A stretch of DNA of 64,000 nt from Streptomyces orinoci (lineage in GTDB: Bacteria; Actinomycetota; Actinomycetes; Streptomycetales; Streptomycetaceae), in contig NZ_PHNC01000006.1 in the NCBI RefSeq assembly GCF_003121295.1, forward strand, positions 124,001-188,000, written 5' to 3'. The notes under the pieces were generated by a model, which was not told where the DNA came from, made no database searches, and was given only the letters and a program-made list of their open reading frames with translations. Positions 31,770-40,000 of the stretch are shown here, piece after piece; the stretch's first letter is position 1; every line of letters begins with the position of its first letter. The position numbers and the translations under genes are program-made.

Positions 31770-33473
31770 ATGACCCGCCGGCCCCGCCCCGAAGGCGAAC
31801 TCTCCTCCGTGCTGCGCAGGTTGGACGGCGCTCCCTATGGCCGCTACAAGTCGCTGACCGGCCGCTGGTCCGGCGCCGGCCATGTGCTGGAGATCGTCAG
31901 GGCCCAGGCGGACCCCTTCGCCCCGCCCGCCCGGCTGGCCCTGCACCTGACCTCGGAGGCCGCCGGATTCCCGCCCGAGCTCTGGCTGACGCCCCTGCGG
32001 CGGCGTGCTCTGGCGAGCTTTCTGGCGCGGCGGGCCGCCGCCGAGGCCGGGGACGGCAGCGGGGTCCTGGTGGACGCGGGCGGGCAGGAGGTCCTGGAGC
32101 GGGCCTCCTGCCGGATCGCCGGACCGGACGAGGCGGACCCCGGTTCGGTGACCCTGCGGCTGAACGCGCCGCTGCCCGGCCCCAGGCGCCGGGTGGACGG
32201 CCGTGCCGCCGAGGAGCTGCTCTGCCGCCGTCTGCCCCGGCTGGCCGAACTTTCCCTGCGCCACAAGGCGTTGGACCCCGCCGCGCTCCGGCGTTTTATC
32301 GAGACGGTGGAGGACTCCTGCGCCCTGCGGGAGGCGCTGCCGGGCCTTGGCCTGGTGGCCTTTGTGGCCGATGGCGCCGTACTGCCGCGCCGTAGCGGGG
32401 TGGACGACCGGGCGGCCACCGGACCGGGTGTGATCCCCTTCCGCTCCCCGGAGGAGCTGCGGGTGAACGTGGAACTGCCGCATGCCGGGCGGGTGTCGGG
32501 GATGGGCGTGCCGGAGGGCGTCACCCTGATCGTGGGCGGCGGCTTCCATGGCAAGTCCACCCTGCTGCGCGCCCTGGAGAGCGGGATCCATGACCATGTG
32601 CCGGGGGACGGACGGGAGTTGGCGGTGTCCCGGCCGGACACCGTAAAGGTCCGTGCCGAGGACGGCCGCCGGATCGAGCGGGTGGATCTGCACGCCTTTG
32701 TGGACCATCTGCCCACCGGTCAGGACACCTCGGACTTCCGCACCGACAATGCCTCCGGCTCCACCTCCCAGGCGGCCTCCATCGTGGAGGCGGTGGAGGC
32801 GGGGGCCCGGGTGCTGCTGATCGACGAGGACACCGCGGCCACCAATCTGATGATCCGGGACGCCCGGATGCAGGCGCTGGTCGCCAAGGAGCGGGAGCCG
32901 CTCACCCCCTTTGTGGACCTGGTGCGTTCCCTGCACCGCGATCACGGGGTCTCCACCGTGCTGGTGATGGGCGGTTCGGGCGACTATATGGAGGTCGCCG
33001 ACCGGGTGGTGATGATGGACGGCTACCGGCCCCGTGATGTCACGGCCCGGGCCAGGGAGCTGGCCGCGGTGCCCACCGGGCGCAAGGCCGAGGCGGACGC
33101 CTTCCCGGCCCCGGTGCACCGCAGGCCGGATCCGGCGTCCGTGGACGGGGTGGTGCGCGGCCGGGTACGGGTCAGCGCCCGGGGCACCGACGCCCTGGTC
33201 TTCGGTGAACACACCGTGGATCTGCGGGCGGTCGAGCAGCTGGCCGACTCCCGGCAGGTGGTGGGTGTCGGGCACGCCCTGGCCCTGCTGGTGCGGGACG
33301 GGCATCTGGACGGCAGTCGCACCCTGGCCGCCGCGCTGGATCTGCTGGACGGGCAACTGGCCCAGGGGGTGGGCCCGTTGCTGTCGGTGCGCGACGAGGA
33401 CTTCGCCGTGCCGCGCCGTTTCGAGGTCGCCGCGGCCCTCAACCGCCTTCGGACGCTGGCGGTCGGCCGCTGA
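31770..33473 (+). CDS. ABC-class P-loop ATPase, stand-alone
   Basis: A 567-residue protein from ATG 31770 (AGGAG upstream) belonging to the unusual ABC-ATPase-domain family without membrane partner. Walker A is VGGGFHGKSTLLRAL (Lys262), followed by an ABC-signature-like NASGSTSQAASI. Walker B is VLLIDEDTAATNLMI (around residue 350), and the H-region is VLVMGGSGDYMEVADRVVMMDGYRP. The N-terminal 240 residues (GRYKSLTGRWSGAGHVLEI, LRLNAPLPGPRRRVDGRAAEELL) are specific to this family. Its biological role is uncharacterised; RNA or nucleic-acid handling has been suggested for relatives by fold. Confidence 0.85.
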   Translation: MTRRPRPEGELSSVLRRLDGAPYGRYKSLTGRWSGAGHVLEIVRAQADPFAPPARLALHLTSEAAGFPPELWLTPLRRRALASFLARRAAAEAGDGSGVLVDAGGQEVLERASCRIAGPDEADPGSVTLRLNAPLPGPRRRVDGRAAEELLCRRLPRLAELSLRHKALDPAALRRFIETVEDSCALREALPGLGLVAFVADGAVLPRRSGVDDRAATGPGVIPFRSPEELRVNVELPHAGRVSGMGVPEGVTLIVGGGFHGKSTLLRALESGIHDHVPGDGRELAVSRPDTVKVRAEDGRRIERVDLHAFVDHLPTGQDTSDFRTDNASGSTSQAASIVEAVEAGARVLLIDEDTAATNLMIRDARMQALVAKEREPLTPFVDLVRSLHRDHGVSTVLVMGGSGDYMEVADRVVMMDGYRPRDVTARARELAAVPTGRKAEADAFPAPVHRRPDPASVDGVVRGRVRVSARGTDALVFGEHTVDLRAVEQLADSRQVVGVGHALALLVRDGHLDGSRTLAAALDLLDGQLAQGVGPLLSVRDEDFAVPRRFEVAAALNRLRTLAVGR

Positions 33474-33483
33474 CGGCGGCCGC

Positions 33484-33501
33484 GCCCGCCGCGGGGCGGG
33501 C
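33484..33501. terminator. Short GC hairpin between convergent genes
   Basis: GCCCGCC (33484-33490) pairs with GGCGGGC (33495-33501) around GCGG, in the 49-base gap between the ABC-class ATPase and Hsp20 genes, which converge. It can act on both transcripts. Confidence 0.6.
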
Positions 33502-33522
33502 ACGGCCGGATGACCGCCGGTG

Positions 33523-33948
33523 TCAGCTGCTGATCTCCTTGCGGTCGGCACCGCCGCTGATGGAGATCTTCCGCGGCTTGGCGTGCTCGGCGACCGGGAT
33601 CCTCAGCCGCAGCACACCCGCCTCATAGGCGGCGTCGATGCGCTCGGTGTCCAGGGTCTCGCCCAGGAAGACCTGCCGGCTGAAGGATCCGGCGGGCCGC
33701 TCGGCCGCCACCAGCTCCACTCCTTCGCCCGCGGTCGGACGCCGTTCGGCCCGGACGGTCAGCACATTGCGCTCGACGTCGAGGTCGATGCTCTCCGGCG
33801 TCACACCGGGCAGGTCGAACTCGATCACAAAGGTCTCGCCGTCGCGGTACGCGTCCATGGGCATCGCGGCCGGCCGCGCGGCGGTGCCCAGCAGCTGCTG
33901 GGTCAGGCGGTCGAACTCGCGGAACGGGTCAGTACGCATCAGCATCAT
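33523..33948 (-). CDS. Hsp20/alpha-crystallin small heat-shock protein
   Basis: The 141-residue chaperone begins [20 protein letters not shown] after the ribosome site GAGGAGGGA. The alpha-crystallin domain spans residues about 30-135, with [62 protein letters not shown] and the final KPRKISI. It is the streptomycete Hsp18/HSP20 type, which binds unfolding proteins during heat stress and protects them for refolding. The promoter upstream carries an HspR-type inverted repeat over its -35 box, so it is probably repressed by HspR in the absence of stress. Confidence 0.93.
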   Translation of the reverse strand: MMLMRTDPFREFDRLTQQLLGTAARPAAMPMDAYRDGETFVIEFDLPGVTPESIDLDVERNVLTVRAERRPTAGEGVELVAAERPAGSFSRQVFLGETLDTERIDAAYEAGVLRLRIPVAEHAKPRKISISGGADRKEISS

Positions 33949-33995
33949 GGGTCCCTCCTCAGCGCTTTGTCGGAGCGGATGCGCGTGACACTTCT

Positions 33996-34037
33996 TATAT
34001 AGCCCGGCGGCAGAAACTTGACAAGCCTTGGCTCAAG
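33996..34037 (-). promoter_or_regulatory. hsp20 promoter with HAIR-like operator
   Basis: On the minus strand, TTGTCA (complement of 34019-34024) and TATATA (complement of 33996-34001) are separated by 17 bases, a strong vegetative-type promoter about 48 bases before the Hsp20 ATG. CTTGACA (34017-34023), seven bases, and GCTCAAG (34031-34037) match the HspR-associated inverted repeat CTTGAGT-N7-ACTCAAG in both outer arms. The operator covers the -35 box. It also overlaps the last bases of the glycosylase gene. Confidence 0.75.
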
Positions 34038-34851
34038 ATTCTGCATCCGGCTCGCCCTCCGGCCCGGGACCCGCCTGGCAGTGACGGCACCAGTAGGTGG
34101 GCCGCTCCCGGCCCGGCGGCCCCTGGCCGGCCACCGCGATGGCGGTGCCACAGCGGCGGCAGGGGCGGCCCGCCCGCCCGTACACCCACAGCCGGTGCTC
34201 GGGCCGCCGGTCGGCGGTGGTGATCCGGGCCGTACGGGCCTTGTTCACCTCCAGCAGCTTGGCGGCCAGCGGCGCCATCCGCTCCGGCCGGGGCACCCGG
34301 GCCACCGGCAGCCAGGGCGTCACCCGCAGCAGAAAGCACAGCTCGGACTTGTAGACATTGCCGACGCCCGCCAGATTGCGCTGGTCCAGCAGGGCCTCCC
34401 CGACGGCCCGGGCGGGTTCGGCGAGCAGGCGGCGGGTGGCCTCGGCCGGATCCCAGTCCGGCCCCAGGGGGTCGGGGCCGAGGTGGCCGACCACCGAGTC
34501 CTCCTCGGCGGTGCGCAGCAGGTCCAGGACGGGCAGCCGGTAGCCGACTGCGGTGCGGGCGGCAGTGCCCAGTACGGCCCTGACCTGGTGCTCCGGCCCG
34601 CCGCGGCGGCGCTCCCCGGCTGCCTGGATCCGCCAGGCGCCGTCCATGCCCAGATGGGAGTGGAGGGTGAGGCCGCCCTCGACCCGGATCAGCAGGTGCT
34701 TGCCGCGCGAGACCACCTCGGTGACCTCCCGCCCGGTGAGGTCCACGGTCGCCAGCGCGGGCACCCGCAGATCACACCGGACCAGCCGCTGCCCGCCCAG
34801 CGCCCGCTCCAGCTCCCGCGCCACGCGCCAGACGGTGTCACCTTCGGGCAT
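34033..34851 (-). CDS. Fpg/Nei family DNA glycosylase
   Basis: The 272-residue protein begins MPEGDTVWRVARELERAL, with catalytic Pro2 and Glu3 exposed after Met removal. GKHLLIRVEGGLTLHSHLGMDG and the helix-two-turn-helix EALLDQRNLAGVGNVYKSELCFL follow. It ends in a CxxC zinc finger, PCRRCG and WCRHC. MPEGDT rather than MPELPE marks the Nei/endonuclease VIII branch (mycobacterial Nei2-like). It removes oxidised pyrimidines by base excision and nicks the strand. The ATG 34851 is chosen because the catalytic Pro must follow directly. Its 3' end contains half of the hsp20 operator. Confidence 0.92.
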   Translation of the reverse strand: MPEGDTVWRVARELERALGGQRLVRCDLRVPALATVDLTGREVTEVVSRGKHLLIRVEGGLTLHSHLGMDGAWRIQAAGERRRGGPEHQVRAVLGTAARTAVGYRLPVLDLLRTAEEDSVVGHLGPDPLGPDWDPAEATRRLLAEPARAVGEALLDQRNLAGVGNVYKSELCFLLRVTPWLPVARVPRPERMAPLAAKLLEVNKARTARITTADRRPEHRLWVYGRAGRPCRRCGTAIAVAGQGPPGRERPTYWCRHCQAGPGPEGEPDAES

Positions 34852-34883
34852 ACGGTCCCCCGGTCGGCTCGCCCCCGACGGCG

Positions 34884-35282
34884 CTAGCCGAGGTGCTGCC
34901 GGATGACGTCCTCCAGCGAGCCCTGGGGGATCTCCCCGCCCGGGGTGAGCTTGTCCACGAACTGCGGCAGGGCCTCGGCGAGGCGGTCCGCCGCCTGCTC
35001 CGGGGAGAGGCCGGAGTGCTGGGCCACATGGTTGAGCACCTGGTCGGGGACCGCCTGGGCGATCTCCGGGCCGGTGGCCGGCTGATTGGCGCCGGTGCTC
35101 ACCCAGGAGCGGGTCTTCTCGCCCAGTCCGCCCTCGTTGAGCTCCTGGATCAGCCCCTCCAGCGACTGCCCGCCCCCACTGCCCAGCGCGCCCAGCAGGG
35201 ACCCCAGAAGGCTGCCGCCGGATTGACCGCCGCTTCCGCCGAGCAGTGGCTCAAGCAGGCTTCCCAGGTCAGATCCGGCCAT
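34884..35282 (-). CDS. YidB-like (DUF937) protein
   Basis: The 132-residue protein starts at ATG 35282 with GGAAGGAAG upstream. Its N-terminal third is Gly/Ser/Leu-rich (GSLLEPLLGGSGG, then SLLGSLLGALGSGGGQ) and includes SLEGLIQELNEGGLGEKTRSWVSTGANQP. Then come VPDQVLNHVAQHSGLSPEQAADRLAEALPQFVDKLTPGGEIP and a terminal DVIRQHLG. That is the YidB/DUF937 pattern. Function is unknown; family members are small cytoplasmic proteins. Confidence 0.85.
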   Translation of the reverse strand: MAGSDLGSLLEPLLGGSGGQSGGSLLGSLLGALGSGGGQSLEGLIQELNEGGLGEKTRSWVSTGANQPATGPEIAQAVPDQVLNHVAQHSGLSPEQAADRLAEALPQFVDKLTPGGEIPQGSLEDVIRQHLG

Positions 35283-35437
35283 GGCGGCTTCCTTCCTACG
35301 GCAGTGGCACTGAACGCATGGTCGCATCGCGGGTACCCACTGTCATATGGAGCCAGTCCCCCCGGCTTGCCCGGAGCCGGCCCGGGGAAGGCCGGTGGAC
35401 AGCCGCATCCGCCACCCCGTCGAGAGGCGTAGCGCCC

Positions 35438-36739
35438 ATGACTCCTTCCGCCCCCTCGGCCTGGCCGCTGGTCGGCCATCTGCCCCGGTTCGCCCGGGAT
35501 CCCCTGGGCTTTCTGCGCTCCCTGCCCGCCCAGGGCGAGGTGGTGCGGATCAGGCTCGGCGGGCGGCAGGTCTTCGTCCCCTGCGGGCCGGAAGCAGCCT
35601 GCCGGGCACTGGCCGACGGCCATACCTTCGACCGCACCGGCCCGCTGTTCGACCGCATCCGCGCGGAGATGGGCAATGGACTGGCCACCTGCCCCCAGGC
35701 CGAGCATCACCGGCAGCGTCTGCTGCTGCGGCCGGCCTTCCAGCGAGAGCGGCTGGAGCGCTACCGGACGGTGATGGAGGAGGAGAGCGCGGCGCTGGCG
35801 GACCGCTGGTGCCATGGCCAGGTGATCGACGTGGTGGACGCGATGTTCGGGCTCACCGTCTCGGTGGCGGTACGGACGCTCTTCTCCTCCCGGATCGGCC
35901 CCGGGACCACCGCCGCGCTGCGGCAGTGCCTGGATGTCTTTCTGCGCGGCTCCTACACCCGGGCCCTGTTGCCGCTGTCCACCGTCCTGCCCACCCCCGC
36001 CAACCGCCGCTTCGACCGGGCCCTGGTCCGCTGGCGGCACTATGTGCGGCAGCTCATCGACGAGGCCCGGCGCCGCCCGGCCGGCGGGCCGGACCTGCTG
36101 TCCGCCCTGCTGGAGGCCCGGGACGGCCGGCAAGGCGGGCTGAGCGAGGCCGAGCTGGCCGACCAGATCGCGGTGCTGGTGCTCGCCGGGGCGGAGACCA
36201 CCTCGGCCGCCCTGTCCTGGACCTGGCATCTGCTGGCCGCCCACCCGGACGCCGAGGCGGAACTGCACGCCGGGCTGGACTCGGGCGGGCCGGACCCGGC
36301 CGCACTGGACCATGTCCACCGGGTGGTGAAGGAGTCCCTGCGCCTCTATCCGCCCGCCTGGGCCATCCCGCGCACCGTCACCCGGGAGACCATGCTGGCC
36401 GGCCACCGGCTCCCGGCCGGGGCCACCCTGCTGTTCAGCCCCTATGTGCTGCACCACCGGCCCGACCTCCACCCCGAGCCGGAACGCTTCCGCCCGGAGC
36501 GCTGGCTGCCGGGCGGGACGGACCGGCGGGCCCGGGCCGCCTTCCTCCCCTTCGGCGCCGGGCCCACTCGCTGTATCGGCGAGTCCTTCGCCCTCACCGA
36601 AACCACCGTGGCCCTGACCACCATCGCGTCCCACTGGCAACTACGCCCGCTGCCGGGCCACTTGGTCCACGCGGCGGCCCGCAGCGTGCTGGCACCCCGG
36701 ACACTGCCAATGCGACTGGTGCGCCGAAGGCGCCCTTGA
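35438..36739 (+). CDS. Cytochrome P450
   Basis: A 433-residue P450 without signal peptide. The I-helix oxygen motif is LVLAGAETTSAALSW, the K-helix is VVKESLRLYPPAWAIPR, the meander is PERFRPERW and the haem loop is FLPFGAGPTRCIGESFAL with proximal Cys379. Its N-terminal half and LGGRQVFVPCGPEAACRAL resemble class II-like bacterial terpene and fatty-acid hydroxylases (pentalenene-oxygenase type). No ferredoxin or reductase gene is adjacent, so it must borrow partners. ATG 35438 has GAGAGG upstream. The truncated histidine kinase follows directly in frame after the stop. Confidence 0.92.
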   Translation: MTPSAPSAWPLVGHLPRFARDPLGFLRSLPAQGEVVRIRLGGRQVFVPCGPEAACRALADGHTFDRTGPLFDRIRAEMGNGLATCPQAEHHRQRLLLRPAFQRERLERYRTVMEEESAALADRWCHGQVIDVVDAMFGLTVSVAVRTLFSSRIGPGTTAALRQCLDVFLRGSYTRALLPLSTVLPTPANRRFDRALVRWRHYVRQLIDEARRRPAGGPDLLSALLEARDGRQGGLSEAELADQIAVLVLAGAETTSAALSWTWHLLAAHPDAEAELHAGLDSGGPDPAALDHVHRVVKESLRLYPPAWAIPRTVTRETMLAGHRLPAGATLLFSPYVLHHRPDLHPEPERFRPERWLPGGTDRRARAAFLPFGAGPTRCIGESFALTETTVALTTIASHWQLRPLPGHLVHAAARSVLAPRTLPMRLVRRRRP

Positions 36740-37588
36740 GGGGCACCCCTAAGGGAGAACCGCGCCGGTTCCGCGGTCACCTATTTCGCCCTGCTCGCCG
36801 GCGCCCTGGGCTGGGGGCTGTTCCGGCGGGCCCGGCAGCAGCTGATCGCCTCGCTGCGGGAACGGGCCGAGCGCGCCGAGACGGAGGCGGAGCTGCGCGC
36901 GGACCGGGCGCGGCGGCAGGCGCGCGAGGAGATCGCCCGGGAGATGCACGATGTGCTCGCCCACCGGCTGTCCCTGCTGAGCGTCCACGCCGGAGCCCTG
37001 GAGTACCACCCCGGCGCCCCCGCCGAGGAGATCGGCCGGGCGGCGGGCGTCATCCGGGCCAGCGCCCACCAGGCACTCCAGGACCTCCGCGAGGTCATCG
37101 GGGTGCTCAGGGCTCCCGAGGGCGATCCCCGCCCCCAGCCCACGCTGAGTGAACTGCCGCTACTGGTCGAGGAGTCCAGACAGGCCGGCATGCACATCGA
37201 CTACTGGCCGGGCACCCTGCCGTCCCCTCCCGCGGCCCTGGGCCGCACCGTCTATCGCGTGGTCCAGGAAGGTCTGACCAGTGCCCGCAAACACGCCCCC
37301 GAGCAGGCGGTAAGAGTGGCGGTCACCGGCCGCCCGGGCGGCGGGCTGAGCGTGGAGGTGCGCAACGCAGTACCCGGCGGGCGCACCGCCGACGCCATAC
37401 CGGGTGCCGGTCAGGGGCTGATAGGGCTTGCCGAACTGGCCGGCGGACGGCTGGAGCACGGCAGGGTGGGCACGGAGTTCCGGCTGGCCGCCTGGCTACC
37501 TGGCCGGCGGACCATGAACAACCCACTCCCCGACCGTGAGGCCGCCCTTGACCCCGCCCGCCCCGATCCATGTGCTCCTGGTCGATGA
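36740..37588 (+). pseudogene. Truncated sensor histidine kinase (NarL-partner type)
   Basis: The frame beginning right after the P450 stop codes for one hydrophobic span (VTYFALLAGALGWGLF), a coiled coil (ARQQLIASLRERAERAETEA), the dimerisation box EEIAREMHDVLAHRLSLLSVH and a HATPase-like end (QGLIGLAELAGGRLEHG). No start codon lies in frame before 36944, and the N-terminal sensor with its other spans is missing. The N-box, normally with Asn in EALTNARKHA, reads EGLTSARKHA, losing a residue needed for magnesium-ATP binding. It is probably a remnant; only its 3' end overlaps the intact response regulator. Confidence 0.75.
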
Positions 37589-38228
37589 CGACCCCCTGGT
37601 ACGAGCCGGACTGCGCCTGATGTTCGGCGGCGCTCCGGACCTGGAGGTGGTCGCGGAGGCGGCCGACGGGGCGGAGGTACGGGACCTGGTCGCCCGGCAC
37701 TCGCCCCAGGTGGTGCTGATGGACATCCGCATGCCGAGGGTGGACGGGCTGGCCGCCACCGAGGAACTGCGGGGACTGCCGCGGCCGCCCGAGGTCATTG
37801 TGCTGACCACCTTTGACACCGACCGCAATGTGCTGCGGGCACTGCGCGCGGGCGCCGCCGGGTTCGTACTGAAGGACACCCCGCCGCAGCAGATTGTGGA
37901 GGCGATCCGCAGGGTGGCGGCCGGTGACCCGGTGCTCTCCCCGGCCGTCACCCGGCGTCTGATGGCCCGGGTGGCCGCCGACGGCGAAGCCCAGGGCTCC
38001 CGGGCGGCCCGCGCCAGGGAGCGGCTGGCCCTGCTGGGTGAGCGGGAACTGGAGGTCGCCCGGGCGGTCGGCCAGGGCCGTACCAATGCGGAGATCGCGG
38101 CTGAACGCTATATGTCGGTGCCCACGGTCAAGGCCCATGTCTCGCGCATCCTCACCAAGCTGGACCTCAACAACCGGGTGCAGATCGCTCTGCTGGTGCA
38201 CGACGCCGAGGGGGGCGGATATGCGTAG
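37536..38228 (+). CDS. NarL/LuxR-type response regulator
   Basis: The 230-residue protein has a receiver domain (residues 10-130) with acidic pocket VDDD, phosphorylation site Asp63 in VVLMDIRMPRVDG, VLTTFD and FVLKDTPP. A LuxR HTH follows near residues 165-225, including LLGERELEVARAVGQGRTNAEIAAERYMSVPTVKAHVSRILTKL. It would pair with a NarL-type histidine kinase, but the one immediately upstream is truncated, so another kinase or small phosphodonors may serve. GTG 37536 lies inside the kinase remnant. A hairpin with T tract follows the stop. Confidence 0.9.
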   Translation: MRPPLTPPAPIHVLLVDDDPLVRAGLRLMFGGAPDLEVVAEAADGAEVRDLVARHSPQVVLMDIRMPRVDGLAATEELRGLPRPPEVIVLTTFDTDRNVLRALRAGAAGFVLKDTPPQQIVEAIRRVAAGDPVLSPAVTRRLMARVAADGEAQGSRAARARERLALLGERELEVARAVGQGRTNAEIAAERYMSVPTVKAHVSRILTKLDLNNRVQIALLVHDAEGGGYA

Positions 38229-38281
38229 GGCGGCGGCTCCGGCTGGGTGCCGGGGCCGCCGCCCTGAGGGAGCGCTTTTTT
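38228..38281 (+). terminator. Intrinsic terminator after the response regulator
   Basis: GGGCGGCGGCTCCGGC (38228-38243) pairs with CCGGGGCCGCCGCCC (38250-38264) around TGGGTG, followed by GAGGGAGCG and a run of T at 38276-38281. On the opposite strand the same stem lies just past the transglycosylase stop, so it may serve both. A nearly identical copy is at 48553-48606. Confidence 0.85.
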
Positions 38282-38605
38282 AGTACGCGGAGTTGACGTT
38301 GTCCATGGAGCCATAGGTCTTGGCCGCGTAGTTGCAGGACGCCACGATGTTGGCCACCGGGTCCCAGATGTTCCACGAGGTGCCGTCCACGTGGAAGGCC
38401 TTGAAGGTGGGGTCGATGATCTGCAGCAGACCCTTGGACGGGATACCGGCCTGGGCGTTGACGTCCCAGTCGTTGATCGACTGGGGGTTGCCGCTCGACT
38501 CACGCATGATGTTGCGCTTGATGCCGTCGTAGGAACCGGGGATGCCCTTGGCGTGCATGATGTCCAGCGCCTGGTTGATCCAGCCGTCCAGGTTGTCGGC
38601 GTACG
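38228..38605 (-). repeat. Direct repeat A (378 bp) with 48553-48930
   Basis: This block covers the terminator and the last 325 bases of the first transglycosylase gene. It matches 48553-48930 at a constant offset of 10,325 bases with only scattered substitutions, and the identity continues past the stop codon into the terminator. Both copies lie in the same orientation, so recombination would delete the 10.3 kb between. Confidence 0.85.
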
Positions 38606-39017
38606 CCTTGGGAGCGGGAGCGGCCGGGGCGGCCGGAGCGGCGGCGATGGGCTTGCGGGCCTCGGAGCGGCCGGCGGCGGCCTTGGCGGCGTGCGCCTTC
38701 TCGGCGGCCTTGGCCTTCTCGGCGGCCTTGGCGTCGGCCTGCTTCTTGGCGTCGGCCTGCTTCTTGGCGGCGGTGGCCTTGACCGTGGCGGCCTGGGCCT
38801 TGGCCTGGGCGGCGGCGGTGTCCGACAGCTGGGTCAGCTCGGTCTGGCCCGCACCGGAGAAGGTCTGCGCATTCCATGCGACCGGCTTGACCGAGGTGGA
38901 CTCGGCGGCCGAAGCGGTGCCCGCCACGCCCAGGGCGAGGGCGGCGGCACCAGCGGTGGCGATACCGGCGGCGGCGAACTTGTGGGCCTTGGTCAGGTGG
39001 GTATAGCCAGAACGCAT
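38280..39017 (-). CDS. Secreted lytic transglycosylase (SLT domain), copy 1
   Basis: The 245-residue precursor has a signal peptide (MRSGYTHLTKAHKFAAAGIATAGAAALALGV, cleavage near TASAAES). An Ala/Lys-rich coiled region with KKQADAKKQADAKAAEKAKA follows at residues about 75-115, with a Pro/Ala linker and a C-terminal transglycosylase domain. The catalytic Glu173 is in RNIMRESSGNPQ; GLLQIIDPTFKAFH and CNYAAKTYGSMD complete it. It cuts the glycan strands of peptidoglycan outside the cell, for growth or germination. The C-terminal 110 residues differ from the copy at 48605 at only about three positions. A conserved leader precedes it. Confidence 0.9.
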   Translation of the reverse strand: MRSGYTHLTKAHKFAAAGIATAGAAALALGVAGTASAAESTSVKPVAWNAQTFSGAGQTELTQLSDTAAAQAKAQAATVKATAAKKQADAKKQADAKAAEKAKAAEKAHAAKAAAGRSEARKPIAAAPAAPAAPAPKAYADNLDGWINQALDIMHAKGIPGSYDGIKRNIMRESSGNPQSINDWDVNAQAGIPSKGLLQIIDPTFKAFHVDGTSWNIWDPVANIVASCNYAAKTYGSMDNVNSAY

Positions 39018-39326
39018 AAGTGAGCTGAACCTTCCAGTGGGGGGAATCTGCCGCAGCGGCCCTCATCGGCGCGAAAGAAGCGCCGCGTCTCGATCCGACG
39101 GCGCCCTGCGACCCGACCAGTCTTAGCGACGCAAAAACCCCCTGGCAAAGGGTGTGACCTACGAAAGAACCCCATGCAGAGGGCACACCACTTCCGCCAA
39201 TTCGCCATCCCACGCGTTCGGTTATCACGAAAGAGGCTCGTAAGTGACGTGGGTCTCATGGGCGGGCTCACACTCCACACCCCCCGATCTCACCCACCGC
39301 CCAACAACCGCTACGCATAAGCGGGG
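39018..39326 (-). promoter_or_regulatory. Conserved leader of transglycosylase copy 1
   Basis: The 309-base gap holds no gene. Read on the minus strand toward the ATG it contains AGGTCACA, then GCTAAGACTGG, CGCAGGGCGCCGTCGGATCG, the stem GGCGC..GCGCC and GGCCGCTGCGGCA. The same blocks in the same order precede copy 2. Streptomycete cell-wall-hydrolase genes often have a c-di-AMP (ydaO-type) riboswitch; I could not match that consensus here, so it is left as a conserved, probably structured leader. Confidence 0.5.
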
Positions 39327-39890
39327 CTAAACGGAACCACCCGTGGCCCGGTGCGCGTACATCAATACCGACAGCGCCGCCCCCGACAGCCGCATCCGCC
39401 CGTCCAGGGCGGCCCGCACGGCGTCCGGCAGTTCCCACCACTCCAGCTTCATTCCGGCCTCGGTGCCCGAGAGCTGCTGTTCGCCGAGCGTCAGGCCGGT
39501 GGCGAGGAACATATGCAGCCGGGAGGTGCTATTGGTCATCAGCGCCACGGTTCCCAGCTTGTGCCAGGACGCGGCGGTGATCCCGGCCTCCTCGGCCAGT
39601 TCCCGCCGTGCCGCGGCCTCGGGGCTCTCGCCGGGCTCGACCCGGCCGCCGGGCGGGGTCAGCATCTCGCCGTGCAGATAGGTGCCATAGCGGACCAGGG
39701 CGATCCGCTCCGCCTCGTCCACGGCGACGGTCAGTGCGCAGTCCGGAATGTCCAGCACCCGGAAGTCGCCGGTGGCACCGTCCGGTTGGGTCACCCGGTC
39801 CCGGTGCAGCCGCAGCCCCGGGAGGTCGTACAGCGTTTCCCGGGACAGCCGCTGCCAGCGGCCGGTCGCGCCGTCGTTGCCGTTCATCAT
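39327..39890 (-). CDS. Nudix hydrolase (ADP-ribose-pyrophosphatase-like)
   Basis: ATG 39890 with AGGGGAA upstream gives 187 residues; the longer open frame is the TnpB remnant read in another frame. The Nudix box is GGRVEPGESPEAAARRELAEEAG, complete with the metal-binding Glu residues. ALTVAVDEAERIALVRYGTYLHGEMLTPP precedes it and LEWWELPDAVRAALDGRM follows. These phrases suggest the ADP-ribose/ADP-sugar pyrophosphatase group, which cleaves nucleoside diphosphate-linked compounds in the cytoplasm. Confidence 0.9.
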   Translation of the reverse strand: MMNGNDGATGRWQRLSRETLYDLPGLRLHRDRVTQPDGATGDFRVLDIPDCALTVAVDEAERIALVRYGTYLHGEMLTPPGGRVEPGESPEAAARRELAEEAGITAASWHKLGTVALMTNSTSRLHMFLATGLTLGEQQLSGTEAGMKLEWWELPDAVRAALDGRMRLSGAALSVLMYAHRATGGSV

Positions 39891-40000
39891 GGGTTCCCCT
39901 CTGCCGGGCCGGGCCTGAGCTGCCGGAGCGTATAGCTCCGGACCGCCGGGGCCGCGCAAGCGCCTGGCGCCCTTTACGGGTTTGGAACATGACCCCGGAG

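Noticed and set aside
36944..37588. Treating the histidine kinase as an intact short gene from ATG 36944
   Set aside because: That start removes the membrane span and part of the dimerisation helix, there is no ribosome site, and the N-box is altered; a remnant is the better reading.
38391..39023. Gly-Leu-Gly repetitive plus-strand frame opposite transglycosylase copy 1 (and its like at 48716-49609)
   Set aside because: The repeats are simply the complement of the Lys/Ala coiled-coil codons; no ribosome site.
39018..39175. c-di-AMP (ydaO-type) riboswitch in the transglycosylase leader
   Set aside because: The position and gene type fit, but the consensus core could not be matched by eye; kept only as a conserved leader.
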